This document shows positions 19,197 through 27,708 of a stretch of DNA of 64,000 nucleotides, piece after piece. The notes beneath the pieces are model-generated. The model worked only from the letters and a program-made list of their open reading frames with translations, did not search any database and was not told where the DNA came from. The stretch lies in assembly GCA_016699165.1 (NCBI GenBank), contig CP064963.1, positions 1,550,001 to 1,614,000 on the forward strand, written 5' to 3'. Made by a program: the position numbers and the translations under genes. This stretch comes from Candidatus Melainabacteria bacterium (lineage in GTDB: Bacteria > Cyanobacteriota > Vampirovibrionia > Obscuribacterales > Obscuribacteraceae). Within the stretch, counting starts at the first letter, position 1; each line of letters opens with the position of its first letter.

Positions 19197-20762
19197 TTAA
19201 TCGAACTCTTGCTCGAGAACATCTTTTTCTGTGGTGTAAGCAATCTCGTCAGAGTTGCTTGCTAAAAGTGGAATATTAGCACGCACTTGCGAAGCTTCCA
19301 TAAGCTTTTCTTGAAGCGCTCCTTTAGGCATATCTACTTTAGCTGACAAGTCAAAGCGCAGGTTGTTGCGCTCTTCTATCTGTTCGTTTTTCTTAGTTAA
19401 AAAGAAATGGCGAATAAGTGGAGTACCAAGAAAAAAGACTGAATAAAAAACTAAAAATAGTATCACCGGAGCAAATAGAGTCAGGTGCAAAGTGTGCATC
19501 TCTACTAACAAAAACAAAGACCCAAGCAGTGATACAAATCCCAATGCCACTGCTGGAGTAAGCTTGCTAGCGGGAAAATCGACGAAGGGGATAGTCTCTT
19601 CTTTGAGATAACGTGGTGCATCTATTTTTTTGTGTTCGTTTGTTTTGTGACTGGCTTGACGCTTTCTTGAGCTTTGCAAAAGAGCTTGCAACTGCTCTTG
19701 TGTTGATCCAGTTTCATTTGACTCTTGAATATTTGTGTCTGTCAGTTGAGGAAACGCCAATCTTTCTGGTCGAAAGCGAGGAAATATATAAATTATGTTT
19801 CCAGTTTCACTTACTTCTGGATATCCTTCAAATCGTGAAAGTATTGGCAACATCCAATCTTCATCGGATTCTTCTTTGCCTGTAAAAGGAGCCAATTGCT
19901 CTGCGACCACCACACCTTTGTTATTAGAAATGGTGACACCAATTGATTTCCAGTAATTTTCTTCCAAGTTCAAATTTGGATTGATGCCACCAAAAACTAA
20001 CTGATAGCAAACAGTAATGAAATCGACTTTACTGCCTTCCTCCTCAGGCTCTTCTTTTCTTCGCCATTTATCAAGCTGCGGGGTGGGAATATTTTTGTCT
20101 GGGTCACTGAAAAACGGATTGACGAAATCTGAGTCGCCAAATAACCTATTGTTTCTATATCGTCCGTAACTGGTCGGTCCCATGATGTGTCTATACGGAC
20201 CAAAATAGTATCTATCCCAATACCACCAGTCGAAAATCCAATCGAATACAAACCAGCGAACGACTCTAAGCACGCCCATCACGGCGTATCCCATACCTTC
20301 GGCTGCACCACCAAAATCTGAATCGTTGTCGCTTGAAGAAAAGGCTTTGACTATGGCAAGAATAATCAAAGCTATGATTATCACCACAGAAAGAATTAAA
20401 ATCACACCAATTGAAATTCGAAATGCAGTTACCGACAAAAGATGAAGCATCCGAGCAAGACCCATAAACAAGTTGCTCATCACGTTCCAGAAAGCCTTAG
20501 TTGAATTTTTAAAAGCGTTTTTTAAAAATTCGTCTTCAAAAGATGGCTTGAATAGATATTCGATTTTGCCAGATTCACTCACTCGCAAATTGCCGCCAGT
20601 TTCGCTTGCAATTGAGTTAAGTTCTTGGCTCACCACAGACAGTGGCAGCGACTTAGCTACTGCAATTTCTTCAGGCACCACTTTCAAGTTGAGAGAATTA
20701 ATCGCCTCAATGACCTTGATGCGTTCTTTAGTTTGCAGCGGTTTTGCTAAATTACCAAACAT
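19197..20762 (-). CDS. Membrane protein with two winged-helix-like repeats, unknown (cyanobacterial/plastid-like)
   Basis: 521 residues. Residues 12-70 (IEAINSLNLKVVPEEIAVAK, then a segment ending GKIEYLF) look like a winged-helix unit, and a related unit recurs near 250-340 (SEDEDWM-type region ending SETGNIIYIFPRF). Between them are a membrane helix at about 110-140 and an aromatic, Tyr/Trp-rich stretch (WWYWDRYYFGPYR). Two further helices sit near 410-455. The layout reminds me of cyanobacterial proteins related to Arabidopsis At5g03900, whose function is not established; this is from memory. Monocistronic, convergent with hom. No function is proposed. Confidence 0.7.
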   Translation of the reverse strand: MFGNLAKPLQTKERIKVIEAINSLNLKVVPEEIAVAKSLPLSVVSQELNSIASETGGNLRVSESGKIEYLFKPSFEDEFLKNAFKNSTKAFWNVMSNLFMGLARMLHLLSVTAFRISIGVILILSVVIIIALIILAIVKAFSSSDNDSDFGGAAEGMGYAVMGVLRVVRWFVFDWIFDWWYWDRYYFGPYRHIMGPTSYGRYRNNRLFGDSDFVNPFFSDPDKNIPTPQLDKWRRKEEPEEEGSKVDFITVCYQLVFGGINPNLNLEENYWKSIGVTISNNKGVVVAEQLAPFTGKEESDEDWMLPILSRFEGYPEVSETGNIIYIFPRFRPERLAFPQLTDTNIQESNETGSTQEQLQALLQSSRKRQASHKTNEHKKIDAPRYLKEETIPFVDFPASKLTPAVALGFVSLLGSLFLLVEMHTLHLTLFAPVILFLVFYSVFFLGTPLIRHFFLTKKNEQIEERNNLRFDLSAKVDMPKGALQEKLMEASQVRANIPLLASNSDEIAYTTEKDVLEQEFD

Positions 20763-20884
20763 ACTCTAAGTATAGTTGCCGGGACTCGAATTGACACTTG
20801 GCAGCCACCAAATAATATATATCCAATTCAAATATGACAAAATCTGACCCACTCAAACCACAACAAACATAAATGGAGGTAGCC

Positions 20885-21850
20885 ATGAGCCCGACCACCA
20901 CTTTGAGCCAAGGCATAGAGCCAAACACTCGCGCATTTTTAGAAAAAATCAACGAGCAGAAAGGTCCCAAACTAATTGAATTGCCTATCGACAAAGCAAG
21001 AGAAGTCTTCGCTTCGCTTCAAGACGTGCCTGTCAAAAAAGCGGCTGCCTCAGTCGAAGATGTCGTTTTCAAGACCGATACCAAAGGCGATATCAATATT
21101 CGAATTCTAAGACCTGAAAACAGCAAAACCAAATTGCCAGTAATTTTCTATTGTCACGGTGCGGGCTGGGTCTTTGGCGATAAAAACATATATGACAGAC
21201 TGATTCGCGACCTGGTTGCAGGAACTGGAGCAGCTCTTGTGTTCGTCGATTTTTCGCGCTCGCCTGAAGCTAAGTTTCCTACTGCCATAGAAGAGTTATA
21301 TGCTGCTGGCGAATATCTTTGTAAGAATGCTTCTAAATACAATTTGGACACAGACAACATGTTTGTCGCTGGAGACAGCGTTGGCGGCAATATGGCTACC
21401 GTTCTTGCCATGATGGCAAAAGAGCGTGGTCAGGTGAAATTCAAAGCGCAAGTGCTTTTTTATCCTGTTACCAATGCCGAGTTCGACAACGATTCATATA
21501 AAGAGTTTGCCGAAGGACACTTTTTAACGCGCGAAGCAATGCAATGGTTCTGGGATCAATACACAACAGATCCTAAAGAGCGTAAAGACCCCAAAGCTTC
21601 GCCTCTAAAAGCAAGTGTAGACCAGTTGAAAGGCTTGCCCGAAGCACTTGTGATAAATGGCGAATTCGACGTTTTGCGCGATGAAGGCGAAGCCTATGCG
21701 CATAAACTAATAGAAGCGCAAGTGAAAGTGACGGCAATGACATTTCGTGGCACTATCCACGATTTCGTCATGCTCAACTCCCTGGCAGAAACACCTGCCG
21801 CTATTGGTGCCATCAAGGTTGCCTGTCAATTTATAAAAGATCGCATTTAA
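20885..21850 (+). CDS. Alpha/beta hydrolase, HSL-like (carboxylesterase family)
   Basis: 321 residues. The oxyanion-hole motif HGAGWVFGD (family HGGGW) is followed by the nucleophile elbow GDSVGG (Ser165), with Asp262 (EFDVLRDEG) and His292 (TIHDF) completing the triad. These enzymes hydrolyse acyl esters; the substrate is unknown. I chose the ATG at 20885 because GGAGGT lies 4 bases upstream; the ATG at 20873 overlaps that site. There is no signal peptide, so it should be cytosolic. Monocistronic and divergent from the previous gene. Confidence 0.88.
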   Translation: MSPTTTLSQGIEPNTRAFLEKINEQKGPKLIELPIDKAREVFASLQDVPVKKAAASVEDVVFKTDTKGDINIRILRPENSKTKLPVIFYCHGAGWVFGDKNIYDRLIRDLVAGTGAALVFVDFSRSPEAKFPTAIEELYAAGEYLCKNASKYNLDTDNMFVAGDSVGGNMATVLAMMAKERGQVKFKAQVLFYPVTNAEFDNDSYKEFAEGHFLTREAMQWFWDQYTTDPKERKDPKASPLKASVDQLKGLPEALVINGEFDVLRDEGEAYAHKLIEAQVKVTAMTFRGTIHDFVMLNSLAETPAAIGAIKVACQFIKDRI

Positions 21851-21868
21851 AATTTGACTGATTTTGAA

Positions 21869-22453
21869 TCAGGACTTTTGCGATTTTGATTCTGTGTCCG
21901 ACTTTGCATCTGCAGGGTCGGACTCAAATTCAGAATCGAAATTTTCGGTGTGTACTTTCCATATGCCATTTTCCAAACGCATAGAAATTTTGCCTTTAAT
22001 ATTCGATTTATAAACGCGCTTATCATCGAGCTTTAAGGCGCTATCTGTAGCCTTGGCAATTCTTTCAAGTTCTTGTAATTTCTCTTTGTCGAGCTTGGAA
22101 ATTTCATGTGACTCAATTGTAAGAAGCGCATTATTGCCTTCTATCGTTTCTGCCACCACTTTCAATTTTTCAGGAAATATTTTTTGAAAGGTGGATAGAA
22201 TTTCTTTTGATTTTTCTGGGCTCAATTTTTTTGTTTCATACTCTTTGGCAGACTCAGCAGTCCAGTAAGGCATTATCTCTGAAATTTCTTTAGCTTGTTC
22301 CACCACTGCGTGATACTTGCCATAAGCATCGCTAGGAGAAAGACCTTTTAAACCTTCTACGCTAGCCTGGCTTTTGTGCTGTTCGCATGCAAATGTCTGT
22401 GCTGCGAAAGTATTGATACCAAATGTCAATGCCAGAGCCAAAATTAAGCGCAT
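21869..22453 (-). CDS. Exported protein, unknown
   Basis: 194 residues starting at the ATG with GGGAGA 8 bases upstream (22453). Residues 1-22 form a signal peptide (MRLILALALTFGINTFAAQT, cleavage near AQTFA). The mature part is Lys/Glu/Ser-rich with no recognisable domain; a KxxxGKISMRLENGIWKVH segment near the C-terminus resembles the closing strand of NTF2/DUF4878-like exported proteins, a weak hint. A longer frame from 22483 lacks a ribosome site. It is divergent from the DHH-like gene. Confidence 0.6.
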   Translation of the reverse strand: MRLILALALTFGINTFAAQTFACEQHKSQASVEGLKGLSPSDAYGKYHAVVEQAKEISEIMPYWTAESAKEYETKKLSPEKSKEILSTFQKIFPEKLKVVAETIEGNNALLTIESHEISKLDKEKLQELERIAKATDSALKLDDKRVYKSNIKGKISMRLENGIWKVHTENFDSEFESDPADAKSDTESKSQKS

Positions 22454-22510
22454 AGAATATTCTCCCAAATACAAGAGCACCAAGCTCGATTAGGATACAA
22501 TAAGACCTCC

Positions 22511-23563
22511 ATGATTTCATTTAAAATTAAAAACGTACCGACCCTTTTTATCAAAGCATTCTATGCCGACGATGTTACTTGCATCCTCGATTTTGTCCGT
22601 CGCCAAGCAGATATGCGACGAGATCCCAATAACACCATTTTGTTTATAGACACGCCTATAACGGCTAAAACAGTAGACGCAGTAGAAAAATTGACCTTTG
22701 AAGGATACGACGTACATTTCAAAGACCATCACGGACTGGAAGTAAAGGCTGTCAGCGACCGAGACAAACTGGTTGAAGTATCGACCAAAAAATTACAAGA
22801 TCTGCTCAAAGAAAAATGCACTATAACAGTGCGAAGCAAACATCCAGCTTGCAGCACCCTTGTAACGCCTGGCGAATTCAAAGATGCGCTTGCCATCGTG
22901 GCTGACCCAGATGCCGATGGATTGACTGCAGCCATGAAAGCCGCAGGCATTTATTACGAAGGCTTAGACGACGATGCAGCAAAACTTGATAGCGAACCAC
23001 GCGAACAAGTTAAGGGCTCTGCCTTATCTCAACTGTTAGCCAAAAACCTCGCCGTGCTTCCTTCTTATGACGCCCAAAATCCTCATGAGCGTGAGCGTAC
23101 TCAAGAACTGATTTTTAAAAACTGGGTAGCAGCTGTTCAAGGCGATTCCAAAGCCGAAAGCAAACTACAAGAAGGTGTAGCTAAATATGAGCAAGGTGTA
23201 GCGGTCGCTCAAGAACTATCTAAGAAAGCCAAGCTCGTGGCGCCGGGAACATTTCTTGTAAATGTTTGCGAGTCGCCTGTGTTTGATCCTGGAACGCTCA
23301 TGATTTTGCTTGAAGAAGATCCTCAATGTCAAATTACAGTGATGCGCAAAGATCGCGGTCCCATTGCGGCACTACATGGTGTGCAATACAGTCTTGCTGT
23401 GGCACGAGTGTATAGAGACGAAGTTAACTTGCAAAAATTGGTGCCGCCTGACTCAGCCAATAATCCTCAAAAAGGAATTATTAGCAATGTCACTTTTCTA
23501 TTGCATGTCAATGAAGAAGCCTGGTATGAACACGTTTTGCCCGGCTTAAAAGCCAGAGTCTAA
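22511..23563 (+). CDS. DHH-like phosphoesterase family protein
   Basis: 350 residues. FIDTPITAKTVDAVEKLTFEG then FKDHHGLE (DHH motif near residue 75) and IVADPDADGLTAA (near 140) match the metal-binding motifs of DHH phosphoesterases, which cleave phosphodiester or phosphoanhydride bonds in nucleotides and short RNAs. The C-terminal part ends with a GPIAALHGVQYSLAVARVYRD segment, unlike the usual DHHA1 GGHxxAAG. No signal peptide. No Shine-Dalgarno is seen (ACCTCC stands before the ATG). Its stop overlaps that of the convergent gene by four bases. Substrate unknown. Confidence 0.65.
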   Translation: MISFKIKNVPTLFIKAFYADDVTCILDFVRRQADMRRDPNNTILFIDTPITAKTVDAVEKLTFEGYDVHFKDHHGLEVKAVSDRDKLVEVSTKKLQDLLKEKCTITVRSKHPACSTLVTPGEFKDALAIVADPDADGLTAAMKAAGIYYEGLDDDAAKLDSEPREQVKGSALSQLLAKNLAVLPSYDAQNPHERERTQELIFKNWVAAVQGDSKAESKLQEGVAKYEQGVAVAQELSKKAKLVAPGTFLVNVCESPVFDPGTLMILLEEDPQCQITVMRKDRGPIAALHGVQYSLAVARVYRDEVNLQKLVPPDSANNPQKGIISNVTFLLHVNEEAWYEHVLPGLKARV

Positions 23564-24246
23564 AACAATATCGATTCTTTGTAGCCCTTGCGCTCTGCTT
23601 CTTGAACCAGCGCACCGCCGTCTTTGCGCAAATTTTCCATATTGAGCGATGTCTTATAAATCGAAAGAGCGCAGTCAGCTACTGTTTTGTTATCACACTC
23701 TCCATCATCAACACACTTGTGCAATTTTTTAATTTGAACAAGTGCACCATCTATCATGTCGCAAAATCGTGCCGACAGCGTGGAGACTTCATTTTTAATT
23801 TTGGCAGGTATAAAAACTTTCTGAGTTTCGGAGTCTTTCAACAACTGAATAGAAGGCTCAAGCGAACTAATATAGAAATAAATCCAACCAGGTCTAACAG
23901 CAGAATACTTTTTACTCGAATCGAAGTCATCATCACTTATCGTGTCAAAACCGGACAATTCAAGCGGATCCTGGGGAGTAAGTGGTACTCGCGTGGCTTC
24001 TTTAAAAATATAAATTGAAAGGTCTTTTATTTGCCTTACACTAACGCCAACATCGCGCACCATATCCAGTGTCAACCGATCATTTGTGCCATCTGATGTT
24101 CTTGCCCTGGAATCAAGATCGCCTTTGAAAGCAGCATGCTTATCGGCATCATCGACTGCCGCAATCGGCAGTGGTGGCTGAGCCATAAGCGAAGGACAAC
24201 TTATTGCCAGTGCCAAAATCAAGGTCGAAATGCGCTTGCGTAACAT
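23560..24246 (-). CDS. Exported protein, unknown
   Basis: 228 residues with a signal peptide, MLRKRISTLILALAISCPSL, cleaved near MAQ. The mature protein is largely helical, with four cysteines in the last third (CDMID, HKCVDDGECDN, DCAL), which suggests disulfides in the periplasm. I recognise no family. It shares its four-base stop region with the DHH-like gene, and lies 13 bases downstream of the DUF1571-like gene, so the two may be one transcript. Confidence 0.6.
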   Translation of the reverse strand: MLRKRISTLILALAISCPSLMAQPPLPIAAVDDADKHAAFKGDLDSRARTSDGTNDRLTLDMVRDVGVSVRQIKDLSIYIFKEATRVPLTPQDPLELSGFDTISDDDFDSSKKYSAVRPGWIYFYISSLEPSIQLLKDSETQKVFIPAKIKNEVSTLSARFCDMIDGALVQIKKLHKCVDDGECDNKTVADCALSIYKTSLNMENLRKDGGALVQEAERKGYKESILF

Positions 24247-24259
24247 CTAAAGCAATCCC

Positions 24260-25036
24260 TCACAAATTAAATAAAGCATCAGCCAAGCCCGCGTTCAATT
24301 GAACGTTTCGCACTACTATTTTGGAAAATATTTTTCCGTCTTTAAACCTAATAATCGACTCTGGAATGCCATTGCTGGTATTTAGTAAGACTCGAGCGTG
24401 CAAAGTGTTTTCAGAAAGCGGCGCTTCGCCCTCTTTCACTTCAAGCACCCAGACTTTATGATCTTTGTAAGTGCTTGGCTCGGCAGTGACGATTGCTTGT
24501 TGCCCTTTGCTCAAGTCTTTAGAGAGGCGCTCCATCTGTGTCAAAAAATCGGAATGCAAAACATTGGAACCGTCGGCTAAATTGAGCAAATCAGAGTCTT
24601 CGTGCAAATTAACTGTGATACCAAGCAGAGCCGGACCACCTTTTGCTTTTACCTGACCATCTTCGTTTTTGACCAGAACTGAGCCGTTCTTGGGTCCCTT
24701 GGATACTACTTCAACTCGAATACGTTGCTGTCTTTTAAAAAAGTATTTGCCGCCTTGAACCTTAGCCACACCTTTGTTGCCTTGCCAGGTGGTAAGCTCG
24801 GTGTCGACCACATAATCGTCAATGCGCTTCAGTTTGTCGATGATCCCTTTGAGAAATGGCTTGGCGTTTTGATTAAAATCAATTTGACCATCCAGCGACT
24901 GAGCAACGTCAAACTTTTCTTGTAGCACCGGCACAGGAGCGGCATAGGTCGAAGAAGGACCTGCAACTTGAGTCAAGGTAAACAGACTCAAGCAGAAAAT
25001 CGCACTTTTGAGGCGAGGTATGTAGATAAACAGCAT
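24260..25036 (-). CDS. Exported LolA/DUF1571-like protein
   Basis: 258 residues from the ATG at 25036. The N-terminus (MLFIYIPRLKSAIFCLSLF) is a signal peptide with cleavage near TYAAP. The mature domain, KLKRIDDYVVDTELTTWQG followed by FFKRQQRIRVEVVSKGPKNGS and ending ESIIRFKDGKIFSKIVVRNV, looks like the incomplete beta-barrel of LolA/DUF1571 proteins, which bind lipid or lipoprotein acyl chains. The frame stays open upstream to 25174, but that would overlap the divergent aquaporin gene; an AGGAG lies about 20 bases upstream, so the precise start is uncertain. Likely cotranscribed with the next exported gene. Confidence 0.6.
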   Translation of the reverse strand: MLFIYIPRLKSAIFCLSLFTLTQVAGPSSTYAAPVPVLQEKFDVAQSLDGQIDFNQNAKPFLKGIIDKLKRIDDYVVDTELTTWQGNKGVAKVQGGKYFFKRQQRIRVEVVSKGPKNGSVLVKNEDGQVKAKGGPALLGITVNLHEDSDLLNLADGSNVLHSDFLTQMERLSKDLSKGQQAIVTAEPSTYKDHKVWVLEVKEGEAPLSENTLHARVLLNTSNGIPESIIRFKDGKIFSKIVVRNVQLNAGLADALFNL

Positions 25037-25119
25037 AGACTGAAAATTAAAACATTCTCCTTGAGAACTTGCATGAATCGGCTCTAAGTTATAATCGCGG
25101 TACTCTTGGGGGAATATAG

Positions 25120-25848
25120 ATGTTATTGAGATGTCTGGTAGCCGAGTTTCTTGGAACCGCACTGCTTCTTGCAACTGTCGTAGGTTCCGGCGCTTTGATG
25201 CATTCCCTTGATCACGGCAATATTGCAGTTACGGTATTGGGTGTTGCTATTGCAACCGGTTGCGTTTTGTACGCCCTGATTAACATGCTTGGCAATATCT
25301 CAGCTCACTTCAATCCCATTGTCACCATATCCAGTGCCATCCAGGGTGATACCGATTGGCAAATAGTTTTTCATTATATCTGCGCACAAATTTGGGGCGC
25401 CATGGCTGGTGTCATGCTAGCTAATCTAATGTTTGATCATGCAGCAATTGTCTGGTCGCATACAGCACGCACTGGCTCTGGACAATGGCTGGGTGAGTTG
25501 GTTGCAAGTTTTTGCTTAATTGGAGTAATTATGGGTTGCTCCAGATTCAAACCCGAAGCTGGTCCAGCATCGGTAAGCATGTATGTTGCTGGAGCTATCT
25601 TATTTACATCGTCCACTTGCTTTGCCAATCCAGCTGTCACTTTTGCCCGAACACTTACCGCCACTATCACGGGCATACAATCAGGTGATGTACTTCCATT
25701 TGTCGGCTGTCAATTAGCTGGCGCCTTTTTTGCCCTGGCATTTTTCGATTGGCTTTTAGACGACACCAAATCACAAACAGCTATGCCAGAAAAATACAGA
25801 CTGAAAAAATTCGACTTGCAAGAAGAGCACGAACTAATTAAGAACTAA
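25120..25848 (+). CDS. MIP/aquaporin family channel (AqpS-like), second copy
   Basis: 242 residues, a paralogue of the channel at 13371-14102 along its full length (same EFLGTA-LLATVVGSG start and SSTCFANPAVT). It has the same unusual first half-helix, HFNPIVT (Asn65-Pro-Ile), and canonical second one, NPAVTFAR (Asn170-Pro-Ala). GGGGGA about 6 bases before the ATG is the ribosome site. Monocistronic and divergent from a periplasmic LolA-like gene. Substrate unknown. Confidence 0.85.
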   Translation: MLLRCLVAEFLGTALLLATVVGSGALMHSLDHGNIAVTVLGVAIATGCVLYALINMLGNISAHFNPIVTISSAIQGDTDWQIVFHYICAQIWGAMAGVMLANLMFDHAAIVWSHTARTGSGQWLGELVASFCLIGVIMGCSRFKPEAGPASVSMYVAGAILFTSSTCFANPAVTFARTLTATITGIQSGDVLPFVGCQLAGAFFALAFFDWLLDDTKSQTAMPEKYRLKKFDLQEEHELIKN

Positions 25849-25851
25849 GTA

Positions 25852-26628
25852 TTAGTTTTCTAAATCAGATGTAGACGAATCTGCAGGTGCAGTCACAGGT
25901 TGTCCAGTTGTATTGGGAATTCTGTTATAACGACCATTTAATTTCAAAAAATCGGAGAGTAAAACAACCAGATTTTGTCCGTTCAATTCTGGTGTTGGCT
26001 TATACACTTCAATTTTATGATCAGTCCAGCGAGCACGCCAAACACCCATCGGCTTGCCAGTCTCAGTGTATGCCTGACAAACAGAACTTGCATCCAGTGT
26101 ATTTTCATTCATAGGTCTAAAAGTATCAACCTGGTCACCTTGATTCACTCTCAGGATGCGACCTGTTTTTTCGTGCACATGCCAGATAGTCCAGACCATG
26201 CGAATAGTTACTTCTTGTTTGGATATTTTGATAGGCTCTTCTTTTCGAATCAAAAAATAATTGACACTACCAGGAGTGCGTGTCACAACTTTGAAAGGAG
26301 TTCGCACCAAATGCCAGATACCACCTTTGGCATCGGTTTGAAATCCAAAAATTCTTACTCGCTCATCTTTTTTAGGACGAGGTGCCTCACCTGCACTATA
26401 AGTGACGCTGTGATCTCTTTTCCATGTTCCTGCAAGCCACCAGGGGATATGAAACCAGTTCGACTGAGTTGCCATCTCACCCAGACTTTGTTCATTAAAT
26501 TCGCAACCGGTGCGCAACTGCGGCGAAACGGCGGGCGGCTCTTCTGCATAAGTGGCACTAGCGCACAACAATAGCGCAGACAAATTAATGACAGTAATCA
26601 AACTCTTAAACAGACAATTAGCCTCCAA
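25852..26628 (-). CDS. Exported protein, unknown
   Basis: 258 residues. A signal peptide runs to about residue 28 (CLFKSLITVINLSALLLCASATYA). The mature part starts with a WFHIPWWLAGTWKRDHS segment, the kind of opening seen in small lipocalin-like or THAP4/DUF1794 barrels, and continues as beta-rich sequence to a Pro/Ser/Thr tail. I do not assign a family. It ends 3 bases from the aquaporin stop (convergent) and starts just downstream of the metallophosphoesterase pair. Confidence 0.55.
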   Translation of the reverse strand: MEANCLFKSLITVINLSALLLCASATYAEEPPAVSPQLRTGCEFNEQSLGEMATQSNWFHIPWWLAGTWKRDHSVTYSAGEAPRPKKDERVRIFGFQTDAKGGIWHLVRTPFKVVTRTPGSVNYFLIRKEEPIKISKQEVTIRMVWTIWHVHEKTGRILRVNQGDQVDTFRPMNENTLDASSVCQAYTETGKPMGVWRARWTDHKIEVYKPTPELNGQNLVVLLSDFLKLNGRYNRIPNTTGQPVTAPADSSTSDLEN

Positions 26629-26642
26629 CAGACATTATATAT

Positions 26643-27695
26643 CTATTTTGACGGCATCAAATCTATCACCACTATTTCGGGCCGACACATAAAGCGCATG
26701 CGTGGCGCATCCAGACGCTCCATGCCAATTCCGCGCGATATCATCAGATATTTTTCGGGATTATGGCTTATTTGAGTAAAGCAACCTGCAGCCTGGCTAC
26801 GTGGCAATATAGATCCTGTAATAATGGGACCAAGAAATGGCAATTGCACTTGCCCACCGTGCGTGTGCCCAGCGAGGAATAAATCGGCATTAGGTTTCAT
26901 TATGCTGTAATCGGGTGCGTGACCTGCAACGATGTGAAACTTTTTTTGATCAGGCAAGTTCAATATACTGCGCGAATCGTACAAAGTAAGACCAGTAAAA
27001 ACATAATCGTCTTTTTCGATAGTTCTAGTCTGAGGAAATAATTCATAAGGCAAGCCTGAAAAAATTTCTTGCCAGTTCGGCTCCCATTCCATGTCGCCCT
27101 GTATAACATAAACACCTAAAGATGCACTGAGATTGACATCTTTTAAAAGCTTGCGAAGCTTGGCGCACAACACAGGGTCGCGACTGGGTTCTGTTTGAAT
27201 GTAATCACCGCACAATATAATTAGATCTGCTTTTTCTTGCATTGCTTTTGCAAGAACTCTTCTTTCATACTCGCCTATAACATCAGTTTGAATATCAGCT
27301 AATACGAGCAATTTAATAGGTCGCTTAATTTTGGCTGACAGAAGCGTTTCATGCCTCACAGTTATTGAATAAGGCTCAATTAAGAAAGCATCTATTGCCA
27401 CTATTGGCAGTATCAGCGAAATCATGCCAAAAAATATAGCAGTTACTTTGAATTTAGAAAATGCGTTTATACAGCTAGAGAGCGAAAGTATAAATCCACC
27501 GCCAAAAATGGCATAAGACCAGGCAGTTGCCACGATAAAGCCTTTGCCTAGAATTAAATAAGGCGCAAAAAAAGATATTGCACCAAACAAAAGAACGACC
27601 GCCCAGTAAACAAAATATTTGTCTCTGTATTTAAAAATTAAGTAAGCGCCTAATAAGGCAAGCAGAAACAAACAAATAATATAAATAAGAAAAAT
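26643..27695 (-). CDS. Membrane-anchored metallophosphoesterase (calcineurin-like), copy 2, with probable ATT start
   Basis: 350 residues if it begins at the ATT at 27693-27695. An AAGGAGG site (27704-27710) lies 8 bases before this ATT, and this start gives exactly the length of the upstream paralogue and a matching first helix. The nearest conventional start is a TTG at 27671 that would cut the first helix. Four hydrophobic segments (to residue about 110) precede the phosphoesterase domain. Domain motifs are altered: DIQ where the family has DxH, GDY, GDME where it has GNHD, then GHAPD and GHTHGGQ intact. Closest general type is YkuE-like. Enzyme activity and substrate are uncertain because of the changed motifs. 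Confidence 0.8.
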   Translation of the reverse strand: MFLIYIICLFLLALLGAYLIFKYRDKYFVYWAVVLLFGAISFFAPYLILGKGFIVATAWSYAIFGGGFILSLSSCINAFSKFKVTAIFFGMISLILPIVAIDAFLIEPYSITVRHETLLSAKIKRPIKLLVLADIQTDVIGEYERRVLAKAMQEKADLIILCGDYIQTEPSRDPVLCAKLRKLLKDVNLSASLGVYVIQGDMEWEPNWQEIFSGLPYELFPQTRTIEKDDYVFTGLTLYDSRSILNLPDQKKFHIVAGHAPDYSIMKPNADLFLAGHTHGGQVQLPFLGPIITGSILPRSQAAGCFTQISHNPEKYLMISRGIGMERLDAPRMRFMCRPEIVVIDLMPSK

Positions 27696-27708
27696 AGGTC
27701 TATCCTCC

